This document shows, in pieces, positions 35,558-43,883 of a stretch of 64,000 bases of DNA (the stretch's first letter is position 1; each line of letters begins with the position of its first letter). The notes below the pieces were generated by a model. That model was not told the origin of the DNA. It ran no database searches and saw only the letters and a list, made by a program, of their open reading frames with translations. The stretch is from contig NZ_JAAOIE010000002.1 in the NCBI RefSeq assembly GCF_011326755.1, positions 310,001-374,000 on the forward strand, written 5' to 3'. Origin of the DNA: Cochlodiniinecator piscidefendens (GTDB lineage Bacteria > Pseudomonadota > Alphaproteobacteria > Rhodobacterales > Rhodobacteraceae). A program made the translations under genes and the position numbers.

Positions 35558-35818
35558 TTATTGCATGCCAAGCGCTTCTTTATACATATCAAGAACCGCT
35601 TCTTCTTCAGCAATATCATTGGGTTCGCGTTTACGAAGGGCGATCACCTTCCGCATAACCTTAGTGTCATAACCCCGCCCTTTCGCTTCTGCCATGACCT
35701 CTTTCTGCTGCTCAGCGAGGTCTTTCTTTTCAGCATCAAGGCGTTCAATACGTTCGATAAATTGACGAAGTTCATCTGCCGTTACGCGGTAGCTGCTATC
35801 AGGAGAAAAATCATTCAT
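35558..35818 (-). CDS. gapR: GapR nucleoid-associated protein (DUF2312)
   Basis: This 86-residue protein matches GapR along its full length. The N-terminal coiled coil has ELRQFIERIERLDAEK, the DNA-binding part has KEVMAEAKGRGYDTKVMRKV, and the conserved end is EEEAVLDMYKEALGM. In Caulobacter GapR binds overtwisted AT-rich DNA ahead of moving polymerases and supports topoisomerase action. It is nearly universal in alphaproteobacteria and supports the taxonomic placement. Confidence 0.93.
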   Translation of the reverse strand: MNDFSPDSSYRVTADELRQFIERIERLDAEKKDLAEQQKEVMAEAKGRGYDTKVMRKVIALRKREPNDIAEEEAVLDMYKEALGMQ

Positions 35819-35940
35819 GGGCCTGCCTCATTTTTGATGTAGAAACCTGATTAACGCCCCCATCGCAAACCTTCAAGGGTCTTGCCTGTGACAAAGACAT
35901 AGTTTAGGCGCGGGGCACTTTGTAAACGAAAGGATGCATC

Positions 35941-36156
35941 ATGGAACTACTCATCTGGGGCGGCGCTGCGATCTCGGTCATTGGGTTGGCAGGTTTGGTT
36001 TTATGCATCATTTTTGTGGCAAAGGCCAAAAAATCTGGATTGGACGACGACGCACTGCGCGCAAAGCTCCAAAAAGCTGTAGCCTTGAATTTAGGCGCAT
36101 TACTGCTTTCCATGTTTGGCCTAATGCTTGTCGTGGTTGGTATTTTTCTCAGCTAA
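35941..36156 (+). CDS. Small two-helix membrane protein, unknown function
   Basis: This 71-residue protein has two hydrophobic segments (about 4-28 and 46-69) separated by a charged helix (KAKKSGLDDDALRAKLQK). AAAGGA precedes the ATG, which supports real translation. I do not recognise the family, and the neighbours give no clear role. Confidence 0.6.
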   Translation: MELLIWGGAAISVIGLAGLVLCIIFVAKAKKSGLDDDALRAKLQKAVALNLGALLLSMFGLMLVVVGIFLS

Positions 36157-36197
36157 CAATGGGTTAATTGCGCGCTGACTACCCTGCGGATACCATT

Positions 36198-36410
36198 TCA
36201 AACAGGCATATTGTCAAATAACGCTTCGGCTTCGTCCTCTTCCAGACGCTTTTCAAACAAGCTAAGATCGCCCGGAACAGGCAACCCCAAATTGCGAAAT
36301 TCGGCGATCTTCTCACGCAATTGCTCTTGCAGAATAAATGAGTTTTCTGGACGAGACATAATTTCGTCAAGCAATACCAGAGCTGCGGCCTTCATATCTT
36401 CAAATGGCAT
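36198..36410 (-). CDS. Small soluble protein of unknown function
   Basis: The 70-residue, acidic, predicted all-helical protein has a good ribosome-binding site (AGAGGAAA, spacing about 5) before the ATG. Its composition (many Glu and Leu, a single Pro-Gly turn LPVPGDLS) looks like a genuine folded protein rather than a shadow frame. No family is recognised. It follows the FliM-like gene on the same strand after about 160 bases. Confidence 0.55.
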   Translation of the reverse strand: MPFEDMKAAALVLLDEIMSRPENSFILQEQLREKIAEFRNLGLPVPGDLSLFEKRLEEDEAEALFDNMPV

Positions 36411-36571
36411 TTTCTTTTCCTCTCTGATGGTTTCAGTAGGGGCATCAGCTCGCGCTCAAAACAATAAAGCTAAGCGTTTAAGGCTAATCCGCCTTTATTC
36501 TAACAGAATACCCTCACATCGCGAAAAAATCTTTGATTCAGCGCAAATTTTAGAATGGTCTCTTTAACTAT

Positions 36572-37459
36572 CTACTCGTCAGCAGGGTTTGGCGCCCAAC
36601 TTACCTGCATACGAATCGCACGGTTACCTTGACTCTGTCCAAGCTTTCCAATCCCCAAAGTTGTGCCTGCCGGGTCTTGAATAGAAATCGATGTAACCGA
36701 TGACTGAGGAACCATCACAAGGTCGCCCACCTGTAACTGCGACACTTGCGAAACCGTCATGTCCTGACGATGCAGCACAGCCTGCAATTGCGCTTCGCTT
36801 TTCAATACCGCACTCTGAAGCGACACAGACCAATCTGCACCGCCCATGTCTAGAACTTCCTCAATCCGTTCCGCAGCAGGAAGCGCAATTTGGATATTTC
36901 CCTTTTTAGCGCCCAGAGCCAGATCGAGCCCTACCGTATAATTTCGGTAAGGCAAATCATCCAAAACCAACCCAATCTTACGTAAGCTTTCAAACGGCCC
37001 CACATAAACAAATCCTGGCAACCACGATCCAGACGCCAGCCCCTCTAGCGTGGAAGAAAGAAGCGTAAAAATCATATTTATGAAGCTTTCACACATCGCC
37101 GCATCAATCGCCGTTGTTTTACGTGCCTCAGCGACCTCTTCTTTCACCTGCCCCGTTGTTTGCACTTCAAGAATGCTCGCCAAGCACTGAAAATCTAATG
37201 CGAAAATGCCCTGCCGACCATCGTCGGAGCGCAGCAAAATCAAAATCCCATCTTCGGGCAGCTGCTCCATCAGCGAGGGTAAGCTGACGATACACTTATC
37301 AAAACCCGTGACTGAAACTGGTAGTTTCAATGCACGTTCCGCCGCCTTGGCAATAGCCAATCGCAACACAGAATCCACCTGCAGCGGTACAGCACTTTTC
37401 GTCGGCTTACTCGCTTCAGCGATTTTTTTTAAGACTGACTGTTCGATTCCAACGCCCAT
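36572..37459 (-). CDS. FliM/FliN family C-ring protein (SpoA domain), isolated
   Basis: This 295-residue protein has a CheC/FliM-like middle region (about 25-200), including WLPGFVYVGPFESLRKIGLVL and GNIQIALP. Its C-terminal SpoA domain (about 220-290) contains VSQLQVGDLVMVPQSSV and LGIGKLGQ. These are features of FliM, which binds CheY-P and switches flagellar rotation. No other flagellar gene is near, so it is a flagellar switch component encoded away from its cluster or a homologue with another role. It follows the SLC5-fused kinase gene by 69 bases on the same strand. Confidence 0.72.
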   Translation of the reverse strand: MGVGIEQSVLKKIAEASKPTKSAVPLQVDSVLRLAIAKAAERALKLPVSVTGFDKCIVSLPSLMEQLPEDGILILLRSDDGRQGIFALDFQCLASILEVQTTGQVKEEVAEARKTTAIDAAMCESFINMIFTLLSSTLEGLASGSWLPGFVYVGPFESLRKIGLVLDDLPYRNYTVGLDLALGAKKGNIQIALPAAERIEEVLDMGGADWSVSLQSAVLKSEAQLQAVLHRQDMTVSQVSQLQVGDLVMVPQSSVTSISIQDPAGTTLGIGKLGQSQGNRAIRMQVSWAPNPADE

Positions 37460-37528
37460 TCTATCGCGCCCTAGTTCCTACCGCTTAACAATCCTTGGAT
37501 ATGGTTTAAAATTCGTTTACCAAATCGA

Positions 37529-40204
37529 TCATTTTAGAGGTAATTTCACGCGAAACGCCGCACCGTTTTGCCCCGGCAAATAGTCAATTGAACCCTTTAA
37601 ATTGGTCATAATTTCACGACAAATAGCCAACCCAAGCCCTGCCCCACCAGCCGAATGATGGTCAGTCAAACGCGAAAACTTTTCAAAAATCAAATTTTGA
37701 TCTGCTTGAGAAATCCCTGTTCCATTGTCGCGGAAATCGATTTCAACACAGTTTTCCCTAAGGCAGACTTGTACCTCCAATTTAGGCTCCGCGTGATCGC
37801 AATATTTTCTGGCATTGTTAATCAGATTGATAAACACCTGCGCTAATCGATCACCATCGGTGGCGATCATAATTTGCTCTTGATCAATCGATCTAACAAC
37901 AGAAAGTGTTTCACTTTCTACTGCAGACAGGGCCGCTGCGAGACTGCGCTCAATGACATCGTACAGGTTTGTTTGCTCAATGTTTAACGCGACCTGTCCG
38001 TTTTCCAAAACATTGAGATCCAGTAAGTCATCAAGCAACCGAGTCAGGCGCAATGCTTCATCGTGAATGATCGAAGCATGATGCCGCTGTTCATCCGGGG
38101 TCATGTCCTGGACATCCCGGAGTATTTCAGAAAAGGCGCGAATAGATGTCATTGGCGTGCGCAATTCATGGCTGATCTGCCCCAGAAACGCATCCTTTTG
38201 AACCGAAAGTTCGGTCAGTTTCGTATTCACTTCCCCTAATTGACGTGCTGTGCGCTCCAATTCATCAGTCTTTTCTTCAAGTTTACTGGAGTATTCCATA
38301 ATTTGGGCTGTCTCATCTGCAACCGCCATCAAATCCTCTACAGAAACACTAGCGCCCCCCGTGATTTGCGCCACCATCGCGTGTGCTGTTGCCGCACCAA
38401 CCGATCCTGCAAGCTCGCGCTCCAATTGCTCCAGAAAATCCACTGAAGGATCGGGAAGCAGACCCGCCTTACCTTGTTTTTGCGCGATGGTTTGAAACAG
38501 CCTTTGCGCCTGATTGGGCCCTAGGATACGCTGAGACATAACCAGCAGATCCTCGGCGCCTGCTGCGTTTCCTGACCATCCACGCGCGTTTGCGCTGTGC
38601 TCAAAGACATTGACAAATTGCATCCCCTGAAGACGCTCCAGCGGATTAGGGAACGTCATCAGGGACACCGTGCAAAATACCAATGAATTTAAAAGCATGC
38701 TCCAAACAACTGCATGAATAACCGGATCAAGCCCAACAACACCAAACAAAGCCTGCGGTCGCAACCAACCAATACCAAATGGCCCGTGTTCCAGCATCTC
38801 AGGTGAAATGAGCGTTGCGCCGCCAATTGATGGCAAAAACAAGGTGTAGCACCACACGACAAACCCAACGATTAAGCCTAACGCAGCCCCATGGCGCGTG
38901 GCGCGACGCCAAAAAATCGCCCCTAGCAGCGCCGGTAACACCTGCGATACCCCAGTAAACGAAATAAGCCCAATTGCTGCTAGGGCGCTGCCCCCACCCG
39001 AGTAATGAAAATAAGCGTACCCCAATCCCAATACAGCGGCAATCGAACAACGCCGCGCAATCAGGACAACTTGGCGCACGTCCCCCGACACCGTTGCGCC
39101 TTTTGAAGTTACAGCCAGCCAAATCGGCATCACAATGTGATTGGAAACCATCGTTGACAAAGCAATCGCAGCAACGATCACCATCGAGGTTGCTGAGGAA
39201 AACCCACCCAAAAAGCTAAGCAAAGCAAGCTTATCCTGCCCCATCGACAAAGGGATTGTCAGAACAAATAGATCAGGATTTGCCCCCTTTGGCATCAGCT
39301 CCAGCCCAACTACGGCGATTGGAACAACAAACAAGCTCATTAACATCAGATACAAAGGAAACGCCCAAGACGCCGTTGCCACTGCGCGCTCATCTGCGTT
39401 TTCGACGACCATCACCTGAAACATCCGTGGCAAAGACAAAAAGGCTGCTGCAGATAAAAAGATAAGCCCCGCCCAGCGCCCTGGCCGTAAATCCCATTCC
39501 GCAATAGGAGAGGCATCAATGCGCGCTAAAATATCGCTCGGCCCATTTGCCACGCCCCAAACAACAAACACCCCAACAGCCAATAGCGCGACAAGCTTAA
39601 CCACAGCTTCGAACGCAATTGCGGTGACAACGCCATGGTGCCGTTCATTTGCGTCGAGGTTTCGCGTTCCAAACAACACCGTAAACAAAATGAGCCCAAC
39701 AGCGATCCAGAACGCCGTTGAATTCAGATCAATCGCCTCTGTTCCTGTGCCGCTCTCATTTGCAAACACCGCATAAGACAGCGTGACCGATTGTAGTTGC
39801 AGCGCAATATATGGCGTAGACCCAATCACAGCTAATAGCGTCACCAAGACACCCAATAAATTTGACTTTCCGAAGCGCGAAGAAATCAAATCGGCAATCG
39901 ACGTGATACGTTGAGTACGGCCAATGCGCACCAATTTTCGCACAATGCCCCACCACCCGATCATAATTAATGTCGGACCAAGGTATATCGTTACAAATTC
40001 AAGTCCAGATCGCGCTGCATACCCTACGGCGCCATAAAACGTCCAAGCAGTACAGTAGATCGACAACGAAAGCGTATAGACGATCGGAGACTGCAACCAC
40101 CCCAGTCGCCCTCGCGCGGCCTGTTGATCCGCAAAAAATGCGATTGCAAATAGGAAAATAACGTAGATTACACTGACGATGATCAACGCATTGAAACCGA
40201 TCAT
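37529..40204 (-). CDS. SLC5 (Na+/solute symporter)-fused sensor histidine kinase, CrbS-like
   Basis: The 891-residue membrane protein has an N-terminal sodium/solute symporter module of about 12-13 helices (residues 1-510), a linker with a coiled coil (about 600-660), a HisKA domain with the phosphoacceptor near His677 in SHELRTPM, and a HATPase domain with NLINNARKY, DNGTGI and GGAGLGLAI. CrbS/CbrA-type kinases share this build; CrbS controls acetyl-CoA synthetase in Vibrio. Its stop lies 69 bases before the FliM-like gene. The two genes upstream are a small membrane protein and a receiver protein, overlapping head to tail. Confidence 0.88.
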   Translation of the reverse strand: MIGFNALIIVSVIYVIFLFAIAFFADQQAARGRLGWLQSPIVYTLSLSIYCTAWTFYGAVGYAARSGLEFVTIYLGPTLIMIGWWGIVRKLVRIGRTQRITSIADLISSRFGKSNLLGVLVTLLAVIGSTPYIALQLQSVTLSYAVFANESGTGTEAIDLNSTAFWIAVGLILFTVLFGTRNLDANERHHGVVTAIAFEAVVKLVALLAVGVFVVWGVANGPSDILARIDASPIAEWDLRPGRWAGLIFLSAAAFLSLPRMFQVMVVENADERAVATASWAFPLYLMLMSLFVVPIAVVGLELMPKGANPDLFVLTIPLSMGQDKLALLSFLGGFSSATSMVIVAAIALSTMVSNHIVMPIWLAVTSKGATVSGDVRQVVLIARRCSIAAVLGLGYAYFHYSGGGSALAAIGLISFTGVSQVLPALLGAIFWRRATRHGAALGLIVGFVVWCYTLFLPSIGGATLISPEMLEHGPFGIGWLRPQALFGVVGLDPVIHAVVWSMLLNSLVFCTVSLMTFPNPLERLQGMQFVNVFEHSANARGWSGNAAGAEDLLVMSQRILGPNQAQRLFQTIAQKQGKAGLLPDPSVDFLEQLERELAGSVGAATAHAMVAQITGGASVSVEDLMAVADETAQIMEYSSKLEEKTDELERTARQLGEVNTKLTELSVQKDAFLGQISHELRTPMTSIRAFSEILRDVQDMTPDEQRHHASIIHDEALRLTRLLDDLLDLNVLENGQVALNIEQTNLYDVIERSLAAALSAVESETLSVVRSIDQEQIMIATDGDRLAQVFINLINNARKYCDHAEPKLEVQVCLRENCVEIDFRDNGTGISQADQNLIFEKFSRLTDHHSAGGAGLGLAICREIMTNLKGSIDYLPGQNGAAFRVKLPLK

Positions 40205-40485
40205 TCGTGTTCTTTCTCGTGGGGTTTACGGCCTTTCTCATCGGTTTGTCGATCCGACAAAGCAAAGGAAATGCGCGCGGCAATAACGATCAGCATAACC
40301 CAAACAGCGAAAACATATAAAACGCCCGCTCCGGTTTCATGCTCAGGGGTAGCAATCGGATTTCGCAAAATTGGAAGTAAAAGTAATATCCCCCCCAAAA
40401 ACGGAAGCAGACGCGCGGCATCCTCGGCGCGGCGGCGCACATAATTACGCTTTTCCAAAAAGGGGAGTTGCCGGTTCCGGTTCAC
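40201..40485 (-). CDS. Small membrane protein between receiver and kinase genes
   Basis: The 94-residue protein has two hydrophobic segments (about 24-42 and 52-74) and highly charged ends (MNRNRQLPFLEKRNYVRRRAED start, KGRKPHEKEHE end). It overlaps the receiver gene and the kinase gene by 4 bases each, so all three are translated together. A comparable small membrane protein often precedes solute:sodium symporters (DUF485-like), which would fit a helper of the symporter module; that assignment is inference. Confidence 0.65.
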   Translation of the reverse strand: MNRNRQLPFLEKRNYVRRRAEDAARLLPFLGGILLLLPILRNPIATPEHETGAGVLYVFAVWVMLIVIAARISFALSDRQTDEKGRKPHEKEHE

Positions 40486-40850
40486 GATCCTACCAATTCA
40501 CGCACACTTTCCAACACTTCAGTATTTGAAAATGGCTTTGTCATAAAACGGCTTGCGCCAAAACGCTCAGCAAGTTCGCGATCTTTGGTCTGACCGCGCG
40601 CGGTCAGCATAAGAATTGGCAATGTTTCCGTCTCTGTAAATCCACGCAAATCCTGCAAAATCTCATAGCCACTCCGATTGGGTAACATCACATCCAAAAT
40701 AACCACATCAGGCCGCACCTCTTTTGTGCGCTCAAAAGCAGTTTGCCCATCAGAATGCGTTTCGACATTCCACCCCTCCCGAGATAGAATAAACCGAATT
40801 GCTTCCCTGATATTCGGTTCGTCTTCAATTAATAAGACAGTCTTGGCCAT
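40482..40850 (-). CDS. Receiver-only response regulator (CheY-like)
   Basis: This 122-residue protein is a single REC domain with the acidic pair Glu9-Asp10, the phosphoacceptor Asp53 in VILDVMLPN, the Thr of MLTARG and the Lys of MTKPF. It has no DNA-binding domain, unlike CrbR, so its output must go through another protein. It is the first gene of the translationally coupled three-gene set ending in the SLC5-fused kinase, which is its probable phosphate donor. Confidence 0.88.
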   Translation of the reverse strand: MAKTVLLIEDEPNIREAIRFILSREGWNVETHSDGQTAFERTKEVRPDVVILDVMLPNRSGYEILQDLRGFTETETLPILMLTARGQTKDRELAERFGASRFMTKPFSNTEVLESVRELVGS

Positions 40851-40902
40851 TACGTCCCCTAGCGCTTGGTTGCCCTATATAGTCACAGCTTATGTTCTTC
40901 TG

Positions 40903-42216
40903 TCAAAACGCGTCCGAAAGAATTGACGGTTCCCGCCGTGCGACACATGCGCGCCGCGCGCAAATCCTACAGTTTGCCCCCACTTCAGAAACAGTTTCAT
41001 CCTGAACACCATTTGCTGGAAAGACGATCATCTGTGCCTCCAGCACCGGGGCACCGTCAAAGCCTTCAGGGTATTTCTGCTCAGCATATGCATAAGCCGT
41101 CAAGTTTTGCTTTGCCCGGCCCGACTGAAAAATGAATGTTCTCACCGGCGTTCCTGGCCGTGTCATTGCCTGATACAAGGGCCATAAGGGACAGGTCGCC
41201 CCAAATTGAGGAATGGCAAAACTGTCCATTTCTTTTCGAAACGTCACTCCCCCAGTACCGTCGCAAGTTACGCGTCCTATTGGTTGTTTGGTCACAACTT
41301 CAGGAATGCAAGCCAAGCGGCGCATCACTTGCAGCATACTTACCTTAAACCGGTTCGCCAGCTTCAGCGGATCCCACTCCAGTTGTTCAGCGACCGTCAC
41401 AAGCGATATTTCTGGCAAAGCACGCGCATCTTCTAGGTATTCTTGTAACTGGCGGTTCAGCATAATACGCGACGCCGGAAGCCCAAATCCACAACCTGCG
41501 ATCAATTGTTCTATCTGTTCATCGCCCGCATATGGGGTTTCAAGCAGAGGCAGATAATAATCATGCCGCGCCCAAAAACCGTCCAGCTCCTCTTGCGCAG
41601 AGGTCGCAACCACCCCTCCTTCCTGAGCACCGTCCAAATAAGACACCAAGGCTTGTGCGCCTTTGGACAGTAATTCTGCGTCTTCAAATAAATTCGTTTG
41701 AAACCGTCTTTGCCACTGGGGATCAATTTCATCAGACTGCGCCAAAATGGAAGAGGTCGAGCGGATCGACGTCACCTTTGACAATACTTCGTGCAGGGCC
41801 TCTGACAAAATAGGGTCATGCGACAGCCGATCCGTCAAAGCCTCAACAGTTTGCTCTAGTGCGACCCCGTTTTTATGGCGCCCGGCCAATAAACTGGCCC
41901 ACCCCGGAAACCGCCCAACAAATTCCTCAAGACGGTCCAATTCCACGGCCTCTGTTTCGATGGACTGCATAGAAGCCGCATCGCGCAATGATACCAAAAG
42001 CTGCGCCTCAACACCCTCTGACAAAAGCGCGACCTCAACCCCAAGAGCACGCGCCAGATCGCTCAGCAATTTTCCCGCGATTCTGCGGCGATTGTGCTCA
42101 ATTAAATTGAGATAAGATGGCGAGATACCAACATCACGCGCCAAATCAGACTGCTTTATCCCCAAAGCAGATCGACGATCACGAATACGGCTTCCGACCA
42201 ACACATGCGAAGTCAT
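40903..42216 (-). CDS. XRE family regulator with ScfR (short-chain fatty acyl) C-terminal domain
   Basis: This 437-residue regulator has an N-terminal Cro/C1 helix-turn-helix (about 8-62, with SDLARDVGISPSYLNLIEHN), a middle IrrE-like region with FGATCPLWPLYQ, and the Cys-rich DUF2083 tail CRICARRACVARREP. Family members (RamB, PccR) sense acyl-CoA status and control acetate or propionate use. TTG and ATG codons further upstream exist, but the ATG at 42216 has GGAG at good spacing. It is divergent from the ABC importer and acs genes, its probable targets. Confidence 0.85.
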   Translation of the reverse strand: MTSHVLVGSRIRDRRSALGIKQSDLARDVGISPSYLNLIEHNRRRIAGKLLSDLARALGVEVALLSEGVEAQLLVSLRDAASMQSIETEAVELDRLEEFVGRFPGWASLLAGRHKNGVALEQTVEALTDRLSHDPILSEALHEVLSKVTSIRSTSSILAQSDEIDPQWQRRFQTNLFEDAELLSKGAQALVSYLDGAQEGGVVATSAQEELDGFWARHDYYLPLLETPYAGDEQIEQLIAGCGFGLPASRIMLNRQLQEYLEDARALPEISLVTVAEQLEWDPLKLANRFKVSMLQVMRRLACIPEVVTKQPIGRVTCDGTGGVTFRKEMDSFAIPQFGATCPLWPLYQAMTRPGTPVRTFIFQSGRAKQNLTAYAYAEQKYPEGFDGAPVLEAQMIVFPANGVQDETVSEVGANCRICARRACVARREPSILSDAF

Positions 42217-42264
42217 GAATTTCTCCATCAATACAATAGGTTTCTGCAGTTGCGAGAAAATGAA

Positions 42265-42305
42265 TTTACAAAACTACAGCGAACCTCGTAATTCATTTTA
42301 CAAAA
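42265..42305. promoter_or_regulatory. Two direct TTTACAAAA repeats in the divergent ScfR/importer promoter
   Basis: The 9-base sequence TTTACAAAA occurs at 42265-42273 and 42297-42305, exactly 32 bases apart (three helical turns). They lie in the AT-rich gap between the ScfR-type regulator and the importer operon. Known ScfR sites contain TTTGCAAA-like elements, so these are candidate operators. Confidence 0.5.
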
Positions 42306-42432
42306 ATATCTTTTAATTAAAAGTACTTGTTGAAAAATTTTCCAACCGACGATGATACTAACGAAGCTCTGTAAAGAGTATGTGTGTTGCGCGGGGAGGC
42401 GTGAACACACCAATCACCAAAGGGAGGAATTC

Positions 42433-43776
42433 ATGTCCACTTCTAATCCGACACGTCGCGGTCTGCTGAAAACGGGTGCCATAGCGAGCGCCGGTCTGGC
42501 CGTACCGACTATTTTCACAGCGTCATCCGCTGCTGCGTTCACCAACGAACCAACCGGCAGCACAGTTACGCTTGGCTTTAACGTGCCGCAAACCGGCGCA
42601 TATGCTGATGAGGGCGCGGATGAGCTGCGCGCCTATGAACTCGCTGTAGAGCACCTGAATGGTGGCGGTGACGGCGGCATGATGTCGACGTTCTCATCCC
42701 AAGCGCTCAACGGCGCAGGTATCTTGGGCAAGCAAGTTCAGTTCGTAACCGGCGACACCCAAACAAAATCTGACGCGGCGCGCGCCTCTGCACGTTCCAT
42801 GATCGAAAAAGACGAAGCAGTGATGATCACCGGAGGGTCTTCTTCTGGCGTTGCAATCGCGGTTCAAGGTTTGTGCCAAGAAGCTGGCGTGATCTTTATG
42901 GCGGGTTTGACCCACTCTAATGACACAACAGGTAAAGACAAAAAAGCTAACGGTTTCCGTCACTTCTTTAATGGTTACATGTCTGCTGCGGCGCTTGCGC
43001 CTGTGCTGGCCGACCGTTACGGCACTGACCGGAACGCTTATCACCTAACCGCTGACTATACTTGGGGTTGGACACAAGAAGAATCCATCGCAGCTGCGAC
43101 TGAAGCATTGGGTTGGAACACTGTTGATAAGGTGCGCACACCGCTCGCTTCAACTGATTTCTCATCCTATATCGCACCTGTCCTGAACTCTGGCGCTGAC
43201 GTTCTGGTTCTGAACCACTACGGCGGTAACATGGTCAACTCTCTGACCAACGCTGTTCAGTTTGGCTTGCGTGATCGTATCGTTAACGACAAACAGTTCG
43301 AAATCGTTGTTCCGCTTTACTCACGCCTCATGGCGCGCGGTGCTGGTGCGAACGTTGCAGGCATTCTTGGTTCAACCAACTGGCACTGGTCCTTGCAAGA
43401 TGCAGGTTCACAAGCCTTCGTACGTTCATTCGGTACAAAATACGGCTTCCCTCCATCACAGGCAGCGCACACCGTTTACTGTCAGACACTTCTTTATGCT
43501 GATGCAGTTCAGCGTGCTGGGTCCTTCCACCCTTGCGCTGTTGCAGAGGCTCTCGAAGGATTTGACTTTGACGGTTTGGGCAATGGTCCAACGCATTACC
43601 GTGCAGATGATCACCAGTGCTTCAAAGACGTTCTGGTCGTGCGCGGTAAAGAAAACCCAGAAAACGAATTCGACCTTTTGGAAGTTGTGGAAGTTACCCC
43701 ACGTGCCCAAGTTGAATACGCAGCAGATCACCCAATGTTTGCCGGTGGCGCATTGGGCGAATGTAACGGCGGTTAA
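42433..43776 (+). CDS. Branched-chain-type ABC transporter substrate-binding protein with Tat signal
   Basis: This 447-residue periplasmic binding protein of the LivJ/urea-amide class begins with a twin-arginine signal (TRRGLLKTG, hydrophobic stretch, SSAAAF cleavage region). The mature part has LGFNVPQTGAYADEG and the ITGGSSSGVAIAVQ hinge region. The frame is open to 42352, but GGGAGG lies nine bases before the ATG at 42433, where the signal peptide begins. It heads the liv-type operon that ends with acs. The ligand is unknown. Confidence 0.85.
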   Translation: MSTSNPTRRGLLKTGAIASAGLAVPTIFTASSAAAFTNEPTGSTVTLGFNVPQTGAYADEGADELRAYELAVEHLNGGGDGGMMSTFSSQALNGAGILGKQVQFVTGDTQTKSDAARASARSMIEKDEAVMITGGSSSGVAIAVQGLCQEAGVIFMAGLTHSNDTTGKDKKANGFRHFFNGYMSAAALAPVLADRYGTDRNAYHLTADYTWGWTQEESIAAATEALGWNTVDKVRTPLASTDFSSYIAPVLNSGADVLVLNHYGGNMVNSLTNAVQFGLRDRIVNDKQFEIVVPLYSRLMARGAGANVAGILGSTNWHWSLQDAGSQAFVRSFGTKYGFPPSQAAHTVYCQTLLYADAVQRAGSFHPCAVAEALEGFDFDGLGNGPTHYRADDHQCFKDVLVVRGKENPENEFDLLEVVEVTPRAQVEYAADHPMFAGGALGECNGG

Positions 43777-43787
43777 TTCCCCCTGTA

Positions 43788-43851
43788 CTGACAGCGCTGC
43801 CCGCGCTGTCAGCCTCTGCAGGCAAAGCGCTCCCCTTGGGCCTTTGCCTGC
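43788..43851 (+). repeat. Two tandem perfect hairpins after the binding-protein gene
   Basis: The first hairpin has arms CTGACAGCG (43788-43796) and CGCTGTCAG (43804-43812). The second has arms GCAGGCAAAG (43818-43827) and CTTTGCCTGC (43842-43851). No T run follows, so they more likely stabilise the binding-protein mRNA or limit read-through than terminate fully. Confidence 0.7.
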
Positions 43852-43883
43852 TCCCCACCAACTTAAACTGACTGGGTGGACCG

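Noticed and set aside
42352-42432. Extended N-terminus of the Tat-exported binding protein
   Set aside because: The twin-arginine signal begins at the ATG at 42433, which has GGGAGG upstream; the extension would lie in the promoter/leader.
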